Below, piece after piece: positions 54,900 through 63,780 of a stretch of 64,000 nt of DNA (position 1 is its first letter; each line of letters opens with the position of its first letter). This DNA is from Prostheceraeus crozeri. Lineage: Eukaryota > Platyhelminthes > Polycladida > Euryleptidae. The translations under genes and the position numbers were made by a program. The stretch is taken from assembly GCA_907163375.1 (NCBI GenBank), contig CAJQUW010006272.1:108470-172469 (forward strand), written 5' to 3'. Under the pieces are notes generated by a model. The model was not told the origin of the DNA. It did not search any database and saw only the letters and a program-made list of their open reading frames with translations.

Positions 54900-55038
54900 C
54901 TTATAATTCCATTAACATTAAACTCATCATCCCGCTAATTTTGCTTAGAACAACAAAACACACATGTTCCAGATCACGTTTATTTACATTCAGAATACAA
55001 ACTTTCAAGTTAAATTTACAAATTAAAACATTAACAAA

Positions 55039-55773
55039 TTAAAACATTTGTGTTTCCTCATCACAATTAGGATTATAGAAAGTTTTCAAGTCAGCATCTT
55101 GGCGCTTCAACTTCAATTTAGGATTCCCATCTTTAGATTTCCGCCCTCGCTTTTTGCTCTCTTCCTTTCCATCACTTGAAGCAGTCTTATCAATGTTAAT
55201 TAAGCATTTATCAATTGGTAGTGGTTCATAGACTAGTTGAAGAACCTTCATTTGTAAAGATGCGACTTTACCAGTCGAACCATGTGAGCCAATATAAAGT
55301 CCGGTAACGTGCACTAAGCCCATATAGCGACCCCGTTTCAGATCCTCATATTCCATCGCGTTTGTTAAGAGATCGAATGCTTGAAAATGATCCGATAGTT
55401 TTAAAAACAGTGTATCGAATTCCGGCAATTCCTTGTAACCAACTCCTTCCTCTAATGCCTTTCTCCAATGAGTGGGAGCACTTTCAGGCAGCTCAACACA
55501 TTCTTTCGCGAAAGGGTCAATAGTTTTAAGAATCACCTGTTGCCATTTTTGAAAAGTCAATCGCATTTGTCTCATATTGCTATACCCTGATGTAGACATA
55601 CCATTACTGTGGAAGAATGGAACTTGAAGATAAAACCCATCATCACCATAATTCAAGGTTTGAATGTAGAATGTATTTCCAATCCCTTGCACCTTTCGTG
55701 TCGGACGAAGCTTCAAGAGATCTTGCTCAAAAGCGTCACCTTCCTCTCTGATTGTATACATTTTCTTAGTCAT
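55039..55773 (-). CDS. Polinton 244-residue protein with AT-hook-like motif
   Basis: The first 180 residues look globular (IGNTFYIQTLNYGDDGFYLQ, FQKWQQVILKTIDPFAKEC, EYEDLKRGRYMGLVHVTGLY). The tail is basic with KKRGRKSKDG, an AT-hook-like core. A TATATAAG box lies at 55,859-55,866. A DNA-binding role is plausible, but I do not recognise the family. The frame looks whole. Confidence 0.5.
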   Translation of the reverse strand: MTKKMYTIREEGDAFEQDLLKLRPTRKVQGIGNTFYIQTLNYGDDGFYLQVPFFHSNGMSTSGYSNMRQMRLTFQKWQQVILKTIDPFAKECVELPESAPTHWRKALEEGVGYKELPEFDTLFLKLSDHFQAFDLLTNAMEYEDLKRGRYMGLVHVTGLYIGSHGSTGKVASLQMKVLQLVYEPLPIDKCLINIDKTASSDGKEESKKRGRKSKDGNPKLKLKRQDADLKTFYNPNCDEETQMF

Positions 55774-55858
55774 GTTTCAACAAGTACTAATTCGGAGCTT
55801 TCAACCAGCGCAAATGAATTGTCACTTGAAAATGATAAAATATCATTAAAGCGTCTTC

Positions 55859-55866
55859 CTTATATA
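55859..55866 (-). promoter_or_regulatory. TATA box of the AT-hook gene
   Basis: TATATAAG on the minus strand, 86 bp upstream of the start codon at 55,773. Confidence 0.5.
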
Positions 55867-55919
55867 CACCTATATATCACTCATCGATCAAAGTGATGAC
55901 GTGTCATTTTATGATTCGT

Positions 55920-56316
55920 TAACCTTATATTAACATTGCAGCAGTTGCTGCAATCCTTCCAAGCGGACTATTGATTACACCATTAATACTGTTTCTAATA
56001 TCATTTAACATACTTAGAAACCCACCACCACCGCGCTGAATTAAGTTTCGCCTTTTCTTATCACTACTCCTTGGATTTGAAAACTTTTTTTGCTATTCAA
56101 AGAGCCAGCATTCAATAGAGGCTTGTAAATAGGCAGACATTTGTGTATTGCAAAAGCTAAATCACGAATGAAATCATCACTTGAATTTTGAATCAATTTA
56201 CACTTCTTCTTATTATCATGTATCCTGTTTAACTTTCGCAACGCCTTTTTAAACTGACTTGAAGGTTTGAAGGACCGTTTCGATTGACGAGAAGATGCCT
56301 TCCGTTTTACAGACAT
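55920..56316 (-). CDS. Small basic and Gly-rich virion-like proteins
   Basis: 56,316-56,041 gives a basic N-terminal region (KRKASSRQSKRSFKPSSQFK, FKKALRKLNRIHDNKKK) and LAFAIHKCLPIYKPLLNAGS. A neighbouring frame towards 55,925 reads GGGGFLSMLNDIRNSINGVI followed by NSPLGRIAATAAMLI, an amphipathic, Gly-led peptide like those of adenovirus pVI/pX. The two may be parts of one gene or two. The region looks broken once at most. The virion role is inferred. Confidence 0.4.
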
Positions 56317-56444
56317 TTTTATTCTAATATGGAAATAGATAATACAATTACAATTTTTGCTTAGTACTTACAACATTATACACAAAAGTTTACAAGCATT
56401 CACACAGAGTTTGTTGCTGGTACTTAAAAAATTACATAAAACAC

Positions 56445-57068
56445 TTAACAAGTTGTAGAGGGAAACTGATATACACTCACATCGGCTAGAGTCTGATTTG
56501 TAGCAGTTATGAGCTGCTCAATGTCTTTCACTAGATGTTTTGAAATTGGGCAGCACATACAGCAGGGCTTTGAATGGAAAGTCTTTAAAATATTGGCATA
56601 GTATGCCCGCAAACTGATTACCTCAGAATGTCCTTGAGCAGCCACATTGATGCTTACTGATGGCGGTCCACTGAACAAGTCCAATTTACATTTGTCACCC
56701 TTCTCGTCATAGTAGCTGGAGGTGATAATGTCATGGAGACATGTGTTGAGTTTCCGTTGGATACTGCTGCACCAACAGCGAGAGTATTCCGGTACAATCT
56801 CCGTTTGAGCTAGTGGGCGAAATACTTCATTGAGCCAAAATCTTGCAACTCGTGTAAGAGCGTTGTTCACGACTCTCATTAACATTCTCTGCACCACAAC
56901 GTCCTCTCCGCAGCGGAAATACTTCACTATTTCCTCCATCAGATCCTCCAAATCCGCTTTATAGCCAGTTATATTTACGGCAGAATAAAATATATTGCCG
57001 GTGAAGAGTTGACTTCGGTAAATTATTGAAATGGGAATGTTGGTAGAGAACGACATGCTGATTGACAT
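56445..57068 (-). CDS. Polinton 207-residue protein, unknown
   Basis: The frame reads IVKYFRCGEDVVVQRMLMRV, RVARFWLNEVFRPLAQTEIV and, near the end, KTFHSKPCCMCCPISKHLVK. Mainly helical with a Cys cluster. No family is recognised. A TATATAAG box (57,116-57,123) stands 48 bp before the start codon. The neighbour upstream is the RING gene, so this end of the element may hold genes that act on the host. The frame looks whole. Confidence 0.5.
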   Translation of the reverse strand: MSISMSFSTNIPISIIYRSQLFTGNIFYSAVNITGYKADLEDLMEEIVKYFRCGEDVVVQRMLMRVVNNALTRVARFWLNEVFRPLAQTEIVPEYSRCWCSSIQRKLNTCLHDIITSSYYDEKGDKCKLDLFSGPPSVSINVAAQGHSEVISLRAYYANILKTFHSKPCCMCCPISKHLVKDIEQLITATNQTLADVSVYQFPSTTC

Positions 57069-57115
57069 TGTATTAGCCTCAAATTATGCTTGAAATAGAA
57101 CGGTACAATGTCCTC

Positions 57116-57123
57116 CTTATATA
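57116..57123 (-). promoter_or_regulatory. TATA box of the 207-residue gene
   Basis: TATATAAG on the minus strand, 48 bp upstream of the start codon at 57,068. Confidence 0.5.
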
Positions 57124-57178
57124 GAAAAGTCAAACAAAGACACAATAGTGACCAATCACAGACCTGCATGATGACTCA

Positions 57179-57691
57179 TCATGCACGATATACAGTGACT
57201 GTTGAAGATATTTCTTGATCACAAAGGGGACAAGATGAAGTTTCAAAGGATACATAACATGTAGAACACATAACGCTATGAGAACATGGCAAAAAGAGAA
57301 GGGATCGTTCCTGTTTAAAACATTTAACGCAGTTCCGTTCACATAATAATTTAAATGTCTCTTCTTCTAATTTCCTTCTGAAGTCACTTTTATTGCGAGA
57401 ACTTTTTATTAAAACACTGTCAGATGTCTCCTTCTTTCCATATCGTTCCAATTTGATCCTCCTAATTTCACTATCATTGCAGTGTAGCATGGAGAAATCC
57501 TCTATCCACCTACGATCCAAATTGTGATTCATAACATGCTCATCTAGATCCATTAGTCGATCAACTAAATCACCAGCGTTGATATTTTCACTGAGATTTG
57601 TTACAGTTTCTATAGCTTTGAACGAATATCCAAGGTCTCTTGCGACAACCCACGACGTTGGGATACTAGTCATCATTATGTATGTCATCAA
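57179..57691 (-). CDS. UBA plus IAP-type RING protein of the Polinton
   Basis: The C-terminal RING has Cys at residues 121, 124, 136, 142, 145, 154 and 157 and His at 138: C-x2-C-x11-C-x-H-x3-C-x2-C-x8-C-x2-C. The blocks FLPCSHSVMCSTC and CPLCDQEI then TVTVYRA follow the RING and C-terminal tail of XIAP/cIAP-type proteins. Residues 17-52 (ARDLGYSFKAIETVTN, INAGDLVDRLMDL) look like the UBA domain that precedes the RING in IAPs. There is no BIR domain. Such a protein could mark host proteins with ubiquitin or join host IAPs through the RING dimer face, and so delay cell death. That role is inferred. A start at the MMTS methionines (about 57,676) suits the TATA box at 57,704 better. The frame looks whole. 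Confidence 0.7.
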   Translation of the reverse strand: MMTYIMMTSIPTSWVVARDLGYSFKAIETVTNLSENINAGDLVDRLMDLDEHVMNHNLDRRWIEDFSMLHCNDSEIRRIKLERYGKKETSDSVLIKSSRNKSDFRRKLEEETFKLLCERNCVKCFKQERSLLFLPCSHSVMCSTCYVSFETSSCPLCDQEISSTVTVYRA

Positions 57692-57703
57692 ACAACTATC
57701 TCA

Positions 57704-57711
57704 TATTTATA
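57704..57711 (-). promoter_or_regulatory. TATA box of the UBA-RING gene
   Basis: TATAAATA on the minus strand, directly inside the inner border of the right terminal repeat. Its closeness to the first Met (13 bp) argues that a later Met is used. Confidence 0.4.
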
Positions 57712-57774
57712 GCATAGTTTGTCTACTTAAAAGGGAAATCAATGTGACTGTCATCTTGATTACAATGGTTGCAA

Positions 57775-58078
57775 TAGTCACAATAGTCGCAATTGAGCAA
57801 ACTCATTCAAAATCAAACAGAGGACATCTATCGGTACGTACCCAAGTACTCAGAACCAAGTCACACAAGTTCGCTCATAGACGTTCCGAACACACAATGT
57901 ACTCAACCGAGTGTACCAAACACATGTACCTATCCAGTAAAACAGATGTCATACATGTTCCTATTCATAACACTGAATTATACATGTACCTATCCATGTT
58001 CCTATTGATAACACTGAATTTTACATGTACCCATCCATGTACCTATCCCTCTCATAGTAGGGCACAGTTTTCGCTACT
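57775..58078 (-). repeat. Polinton terminal inverted repeat, right
   Basis: This is the mirror of the left repeat, with roughly 92 per cent identity by eye, including the same short tandem GTACATG motifs. It ends ...TTTTCGCTACT at the CGGATG duplication. Confidence 0.95.
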
Positions 58079-58084
58079 CGGATG

Positions 58085-58420
58085 CCATTATAGATAACTG
58101 GATTAGGTATATCAATGATTGTTATATAACTTGGGATGAAACTTATGGGGATTTGCATCGCTTTTTTGACATTTTGAATAGTCTTGATGATCATATTAAA
58201 TTCGCAATGGAGCACAGTCATCAAGCCACTAATTTTTTAGACGTTTGGGTGTACATCGACAGGACTACAAATAGGATAGAAACGGACATATACCGTAAAA
58301 TTACGGATAGTCAGAACTATGTTCTTTTCTATTCAGTTCACCCTAAACATATATTAAGAAATATTCCTTTATGTCTTCCTAATCGAATGAATATAATCGT
58401 TTCAAAAGAAAATAGCTGAG
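58085..58420 (+). pseudogene. PLE reverse transcriptase, downstream part
   Basis: From the Polinton border the sequence reads WIRYINDCYITW, the motif C region. The usual first Asp of RYIDD reads Asn, so the polymerase site is damaged. It is followed by DDHIKFAMEHSHQATNFLDV and TDIYRKITDSQNYVLF, the thumb that PLE proteins share, as far as the RNIPLCLPNR block. Confidence 0.85.
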
Positions 58421-58434
58421 TTCAACTGAGTTCA

Positions 58435-59162
58435 TTGAAAAAGGTTTTTCGAAAACTTAAATATCCCATGAATTTAATTGAAAATGCTTTTCTTCGTGCA
58501 TCAGAGGATAGCATAAGTAATCGGAGATCAAATAGTACAAGTATGGATAATAATATGACGTTTATTTGCACATATAATAAGAATAATCCAAACGTTTATC
58601 AGAAAGTTGTTGCACCAGTGGTTAATAGCATAAAATTAATCAATCCTTTCCAAAATGTTAAACTGGTTAAAGGTTTTAAACAGCCTCCATCGCTTCTCAG
58701 ATTATTAAGCAAGAATAATCGGAAAACAGTTGAAGGGATTTTGAAATGTGGAGACTCTAAATGTAAATGTTGCCCCACGTTGTTGACGGGGAAGATTATT
58801 GATTTCAAAATTGGTGATTGCACAAAAAGATTTAAGATCAACTGCAACTTAAAACCTGCACCTCTAAGAATGTTATTTACACCCTTCGTTGTAAGTGTTT
58901 TTACCAATTTTATATTGGGCAAACCGGGGATATGTTCCGTAATCGGCTGACTATTCATAGACAACAGATGGATAATGCCAATTACATGACTTTAGGAGTG
59001 ACTAAACATATTGCTACATGTGCTAAAGATCTACCGTTAAAATTTGAGGCTGCTCCATTCTTTCAGCATGGGCCGAATTCTTCCCGCATAGAAAGAGAGC
59101 GCAAGGAATCCATTTTTATTTCTATGTTGAAACCAACATTGAACCAGACCACAACCACCTGA
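58435..59162 (+). pseudogene. PLE linker and GIY-YIG endonuclease
   Basis: The linker has CGDSKCKCCPTLLTG, a Cys cluster present in many PLEs. The nuclease core reads NVIYTLRCKCFYQFYIGQTG followed by MFRNRLTIHRQQ, with VIY and YIG in place of GIY-YIG and the catalytic-type Arg. KHIATCAKDLPLKF and SRIERERKESIFISMLKPTL end the domain (Glu and the P.LN block). The reading frame changes within the nuclease region, near 58,930. Stop at 59,160-59,162. Confidence 0.8.
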
Positions 59163-59262
59163 ACTATGACACGTCTAGCAAAAATCGCAAGGTTTATGTC
59201 ATTAAGTTTTGATTTGGAAGTCCATGCTTCCAATTTTGTATTTTGCTTTCCAATAAATTCAT

Positions 59263-59300
59263 TCCCATGAGTAGCCTGTCCTAGACCAGGCGAAACCGGT
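59263..59300 (+). ncRNA. Hammerhead-like relic in the PLE tail
   Basis: GCCTG (59,274) pairs with CAGGC (59,287), directly followed by GAAAC. This is the stem II-GAAA arrangement of hammerheads. The upstream box reads CCCATGAG instead of CUGAUGAG, so three core bases differ. An inverted copy with nearly the same sequence lies in the left end (about 35,058-35,095). Confidence 0.3.
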
Positions 59301-59594
59301 CGAGATTAATTGCTGACTTTTCTTTCGGGTCAAAACTGTATTATATATATATATATTGAAAATCGTCATCTTGAGAAATATATTTTTGTGAAAATGGCCC
59401 AATCAAGATAAATAAATGTATTTTCACAAATTTTCGTGATTGCAACTGCAATACGGCATTAGGTAATAAGGTAATAGAAAGGTTACAAAACATTATTTTG
59501 AAATTTATATGAAAATGAAGAAACTATGCTAATATAGTCCTGTGTACCTTATGTGCTGATAAAAGAATATAAAAATATAGCTATCCTAAATACA

Positions 59595-60360
59595 CTAGCT
59601 GTTGAGGAAGGTGAACATAGATAGGTGTATTATCAAGATCAATATGGCGATTGATAGAGTTATTACTCGAGTACCATGCTTCCATAAATAGTCGTCCATG
59701 GCGATGTTGAGGCGATGTTGAGATGTATTCAAACTTTTGGTTTGCTCCCAGTTAAAATGATGACCTGTTTCTTGAATGTGTGCTGAAGTTTGTGATCTCG
59801 GATCAATTCTTCTTACTGCCAGCTTGTGTTCATGAATGCGAGTCTTCAGTTGTTTGCTTGTTTGTCCAATGTATTCTGAATTGCAATTTTGGCATGGTAT
59901 TTTATATATTGCGTTTCGTTTATCTAAGTCTGATTTCTTACGTTTTGGTTTACCAAATATTGAGCGAATTGTGTTTGTTGGTTGATGAGCGATGTTGATG
60001 TTGTGTTGACGAAATTTTCGGGCCACTGTTTCTGATATACCTCGTACATAAGGCAATGCAAAAAATGTGTCTTTATGAGAAGAGTGTGTCTCACTACTTT
60101 GATAAACAGTTTGTTGTTTTGATTTCAGTTCTTCCCAAAGTCTTGAAACAAAAGATTTCGGATAACCATTATCCTTAAAAAGTTGATATAAATGCATGAT
60201 TTCATCGTCCTTAGATTGTTCTGTATTGCAGTGTGATATGACTCTTTGAAATAAAGTTCTTACTGAGTTCTTTTTGTGAATAGTTGGGTGATTGCTATCA
60301 AATCGAAGAATGCATCCAGCGTAAGCCTTCTTTCTAAATATAGAAGTATTCAATATGGAT
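59595..60360 (-). pseudogene. Second PLE: linker and GIY-YIG endonuclease, 5'-truncated
   Basis: The frame starts within the post-RT region (SIFRKKAYAGCILRFDSNHP, VRTLFQRVISHCNTEQ). It continues through FALPYVRGISETVARKFRQ and reaches RNAIYKIPCQNCNSEYIGQT, KQLKTRIHEHKLAVRR and HIQETGHHFNWEQTK, a complete GIY-YIG core with Arg and His. There is no reverse transcriptase, so the copy is truncated at about 60,360, head to head with the next PLE. The 252-codon frame is open, though its last 20 residues (hydrophobic) replace the normal end of the nuclease, where a frame change seems to have happened. Confidence 0.8.
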
Positions 60361-60394
60361 CAATATATACTATATTAATATATTTCTATTTACA

Positions 60395-62649
60395 GATCAA
60401 TATGGACTGTCCGTCCTTTCAGTTGCCAGAAAATGGGAAAAATTTGAAAACAAGGTCAAAACAACAAAACAACAACTCCATTTTTTACATGACTGTCGTC
60501 GTTATGACACACTTCCACGTTCCGTACAATACAAGCCTCCAGTCAGATCAAAATTAGGCTATGAGACGGCAAAATCAAATGGTAGAAGAATGCTACGAGT
60601 CTTAATACAAGACGCTCATTACAGATTAGAAAGAAATTTTAGTATTGCTAAGAATCTCAGAGAAGACTGTTCTAAACTACTTCGCCAAAATGACTTTACT
60701 TGTCTAGAAGAAGAGATTGTAGTTTCTGGCATATGCTTGATGAAAAAGAAGAAGGAAAAACTGTCATATAAGCTCAATAAACTTCTTCCAAAAACAGAAA
60801 CTGAAAGCAAACAAATTGTGAATATATCAAATAAAATCTTGTCTGAAACAGATATTCATGTCTTACAAAAGGGATTATCCTTCAACACAAAAGATGCCAA
60901 CAATGTCAGATTCCTCTCGGAAGCTGAATATATAATTGCATCATCTTCTCTAAACCCAGAAGACAAAAGTTCCATTCGAAACTGCATCACCAGTTTGATA
61001 AAAAACAAACCAAAAAATAATATTTTATCTTTTCAAGAACAGAAAGTTCTAAGGCAGCTTAAACAAGATGATTCAATAGTTATTCTACCTGCTGACAAAG
61101 GTGGCGCCACAGCAATTTTGAATCGATTTGATTATGATTCCAAAATGAAAGACATTCTCTCCGATGTGATTAGCTACAAGCGATTAGACAATGACCCTGC
61201 CAAATCCCAAATTGCAAAGATTGAGAAGAGTCTAAAAATACTATGCAACAAAAATATCATCAAGAAAGAAGATCAAATATTCATGTCAGCTAAAGAAACT
61301 CACATAGCAGAAATATTTGGTTTACCAAAACTTCACAAGAATTACGTCCAGTTATCTCTCTGATTGACACTCCAACGTATTTCCTCGCAATTTCCTTCGT
61401 AAATAAATCGATGTCTCTCAGCAACTTGTGTGGAAGGATCATGGCTTCAATGGATGTCGTCGGTACTAATGTTCCAGTCATTGAAACTACACATATTATC
61501 TTGTCCAGATTATACTCGCATCCAAATCTTCCATCCCACCAACATACCTAAGTCTATTATGGAGAAATTATTGCTACTTTGTGCAACCCAAACTCCGTTT
61601 ACTTGGAATGGGCAGTTATACAAGCAAATTGATGGTGTTTCCATGGGATCACTATACCAATTTTTATATGTCTTACATTGAAAATCAAGTTTTCTCCAAT
61701 CTTCCAAGTGAGGTGAAACCGAAATGTTATTTTCGATACGTTGATGATACCTTTCTTATTGTGCAATCACATGATGACCTTAACTTCATTATTGATAGGT
61801 TCAAAGAAAACTCGGTTTTAGAATTCACCTTTGACATTGAGACGAATGGCACGTTACATTTTTTGAATGTTCTTGTCAAACGTGATGATATCCTAACATT
61901 CTCGGTTTATCGGAAAAAGGTTTCGGATGGTACTTGATTTCAATTCCTTCACAACTGAGCGCTACAAGATTTCTGTCATCAAGAGCTATATTCATCGAGC
62001 TTTGTCTTTGTGTTCAGATTGGGCATCCTTTGATAAGGAAATAAGAACAGTTAAACAAATTTTGGTGAACAACAACCATCCTTTATCATTAGTGGATAAA
62101 TATATCAAAATCCATCTTGACAGATTTCTCTCAAAAGAAGATAAAAAAGAAAAAGTAGATGTGATCTTCTATTACCATGGACAGTTGACTTCAAGCTCTA
62201 CAATTGAAGAGAAAAGACTTACGAAGATTGTAAATGACAGTGTCAAGCCAGTATCAGAAGACAGCAAGATAAAAGTGAGAATTTATTACAAAAACCTAAA
62301 ATTGTCATCAGCCATAAAAACTAAATTGGATAAATCAACATCAACTGATCGTGTCGTATACCAATATTCATGTCCGGAGAACATCTGTAACAATGCTCAC
62401 TACATCGGCTATACGACAAACCAATTGTCAGTCAGATCCAAACAACACGAGAACAATGGCTCAATCAAACAACACTCATTTGCCACACACAGCACAAAAC
62501 CCAAAAGCATCATTGACTCTATGTCTGTGCTAGCTAAATTCTCAGATATCAATGAGTTGCAGATCGCTGAAGCCATTCTAATCAAAGAAAGAGATCCCAC
62601 ACTAAATAAAAGAGATATGGGATTAGCTAGACATTTAAACGTTATTTGA
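60395..62649 (+). pseudogene. Third PLE: nearly full reverse transcriptase and GIY-YIG
   Basis: The N-terminal region (KWEKFENKVKTTKQQLHFLH, RSIQYKPPVRSKLGYE) is preceded by a good 3' splice site, TTTCTATTTACAG (60,383-60,395). RT blocks follow: DDSIVILPADKGGATAILNR (61,070-61,130), EIFGLPKLHKN (61,310-61,345), PFTWNGQLYKQIDGVSMGSL (motif B; 61,595-61,655), CYFRYVDDTFLIVQ (motif C; 61,726-61,767), FTFDIETNGTLHFLNVLVKR and FSVYRK. The GIY-YIG part is DRVVYQYSCPENICNNAHYI, GYTTNQLSVRSKQHEN, with EAILIKERDPTLNKRDMG at the end (62,350-62,640). The stretch between LPKLHK and motif B, which should hold motif A, is scrambled. The gene has at least three frame changes (about 61,360, 61,660 and 61,925), so the copy is dead. 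Confidence 0.85.
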
Positions 62650-62712
62650 TAATAGTGATATTTTCATATGTTGTAACTTATGATTTTTAAATATTTTCAT
62701 AACTTCTTTGTA

Positions 62713-62745
62713 CTTGAAAATGGACCGCGTTTTCAGGTCCGAAAC
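62713..62745 (+). ncRNA. Hammerhead-like relic 3' of the third PLE
   Basis: GGACC (62,722) pairs with GGTCC (62,736), followed directly by GAAAC and GTTG. Known PLE hammerheads have the same order. The first box reads TTGAAAA instead of CUGAUGA (three differences). It lies 63 bp after the PLE stop codon, where the terminal repeat ribozyme is expected. Confidence 0.45.
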
Positions 62746-62859
62746 GTTGTCCAATAATCAATATTATATTGTAAAATGGTATTCTAACATCGCCTTCAAA
62801 GTATTAGATCACAAGGGAAAACAATTATATAGAAAAGCAGAAAGAACTTTACAAAAATG

Positions 62860-63154
62860 CAATAAATTGATGAACGACCAACTGCTTGACAACACTTGTA
62901 AACAAAACAATATATATATATATATATTTTTCTCCATCGATTTCCATAGTGAACGCTATACTGTCATTCAAGGTATTAATAAATGTAAGAAAATTATTCA
63001 CATTTCCAAAAGAGTCTTTCCAGATCACAAAACAATCGTCAAGATATCGAAGCCAACTTGATAAGAAGAATTGATAGTCTGACTGGCTAAATGTTTCTTT
63101 CACACTTGCATACATTTTTTCATTCATTTTTTCACCGTTGCATACAGTAATCAA
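62860..63154 (-). pseudogene. Fourth PLE fragment, minus-strand RT motif C
   Basis: The minus strand gives KETFSQSDYQFFLSSWLRYL followed by DDCFVIWKDSFGNVNNFL and FINTLNDSIAFTMEIDGEK. RYLDDCFVIW is an intact motif C. It ends at a short (TA)n (62,910-62,926). The plus-strand fragment directly to the right belongs to the same kind of protein but is inverted. Confidence 0.75.
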
Positions 63155-63207
63155 CTAATTCCGAAAGAAAAGGAATTTCTAACAAAATTTAATCCATTTA
63201 ATCGTAT

Positions 63208-63525
63208 ATGTATGGAGTTCCAAAAGTGCGCAAAATATGTAATTTCTTGGCAGAACAAAGCGTAGATGAATTTGGATACTTGCACGTTGACTTCCCAGAG
63301 AATCTAAAATTTCGTCCAATAATTTCCAGCGTAAATGCTCCTACCTCTCGACTAAGTTACCTATTAGATGAACTCTTAAAACCATTGTTACCAAAATTGA
63401 AAAGTTATTGCAAAGATACATATAATTTCATTTCAAAGTTACCGAGCACAATAGAAGATGCATCATTCGTCAGTTTCGATATAGTGTCCTTGTATACAGA
63501 CATAAACAATGACTTGGGAATGTAA
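63208..63525 (+). pseudogene. Fifth PLE fragment, plus-strand RT motif A
   Basis: The frame reads YGVPKVRKICNFLAEQ, then LKFRPIISSVNAPTSRLSYL and ASFVSFDIVSLYTDINN. These are the fingers and an intact motif A (SFDIVSLYT) of a PLE reverse transcriptase. It ends abruptly at about 63,525. The minus-strand motif C fragment to the left could come from the same copy, inverted during insertion. Confidence 0.8.
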
Positions 63526-63529
63526 GCCA

Positions 63530-63780
63530 TAAAATTTTAGCTATCGTTAAGTGACATTAAACGATATGTAAGAAACTTTCTTTTTATTTCTAGTTGGTTG
63601 ATGTAGTACATTAAAATTGTTCATACATTGCAAATCACATGAATTATAGGTTCGGTGACCGGTAGATTATCGCCTGAATTGAGCGTAGAGAATAGTAGTA
63701 GCCCAGAGAGTAAGTTGGACAGAGTTATAGCACCCATCCGTTATCCTACTGCTTTTAGTAGTAAGTAAAACTCCACTTTC
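63530..63780. other. Non-coding stretch
   Basis: Nothing recognisable. GC content rises towards the final minisatellite. Confidence 0.3.

Larger units (their letters stand above)
35470..58078. mobile_element. Polinton (Maverick), 22.6 kb, broken fossil
   Basis: The element starts AGTAGTGAAAACTG and ends with the mirror image CAGTTTTCGCTACT. CGGATG stands directly outside both ends (35,464-35,469; 58,079-58,084): the 6-bp target duplication typical of Polintons. Terminal repeats of about 300 bp differ at roughly one base in twelve, so the copy is old but not ancient. Hallmark genes are all there: protein-primed polymerase, integrase, packaging ATPase, protease, major capsid, probable minor capsid and core proteins. 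It is not functional: the polymerase carries a P-type insertion, and at least half a dozen small breaks are spread over the polymerase, capsid and other genes. It sits inside the reverse transcriptase of a PLE. Confidence 0.95.
35013..59347 (+). mobile_element. Penelope-like element split by a Polinton
   Basis: The left end (35,013-35,182) is an inverted copy of the right end (about 59,175-59,347): both share TTTTGACCCGAAAGAAAAGT, GGTTTCGCCTGG and TTGGAAGCAT blocks. Body parts on the plus strand are: reverse transcriptase from about the first catalytic motif (35,183-35,469), its continuation (58,085-58,420), and the GIY-YIG region (58,435-59,162). It is therefore 5'-truncated with an inverted tail, a structure common among PLEs. 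Short TA runs lie next to both ends (34,921-34,975; 59,342-59,357), so it seems to have entered a TA microsatellite. The Polinton at 35,470-58,078 interrupts the reverse transcriptase. Confidence 0.85.

Noticed and set aside
57579-58097. 172-codon plus-strand frame at the right end of the Polinton
   Set aside because: It lies over the antisense of the RING gene and the terminal inverted repeat, and its counterpart in the left repeat is not conserved as protein.
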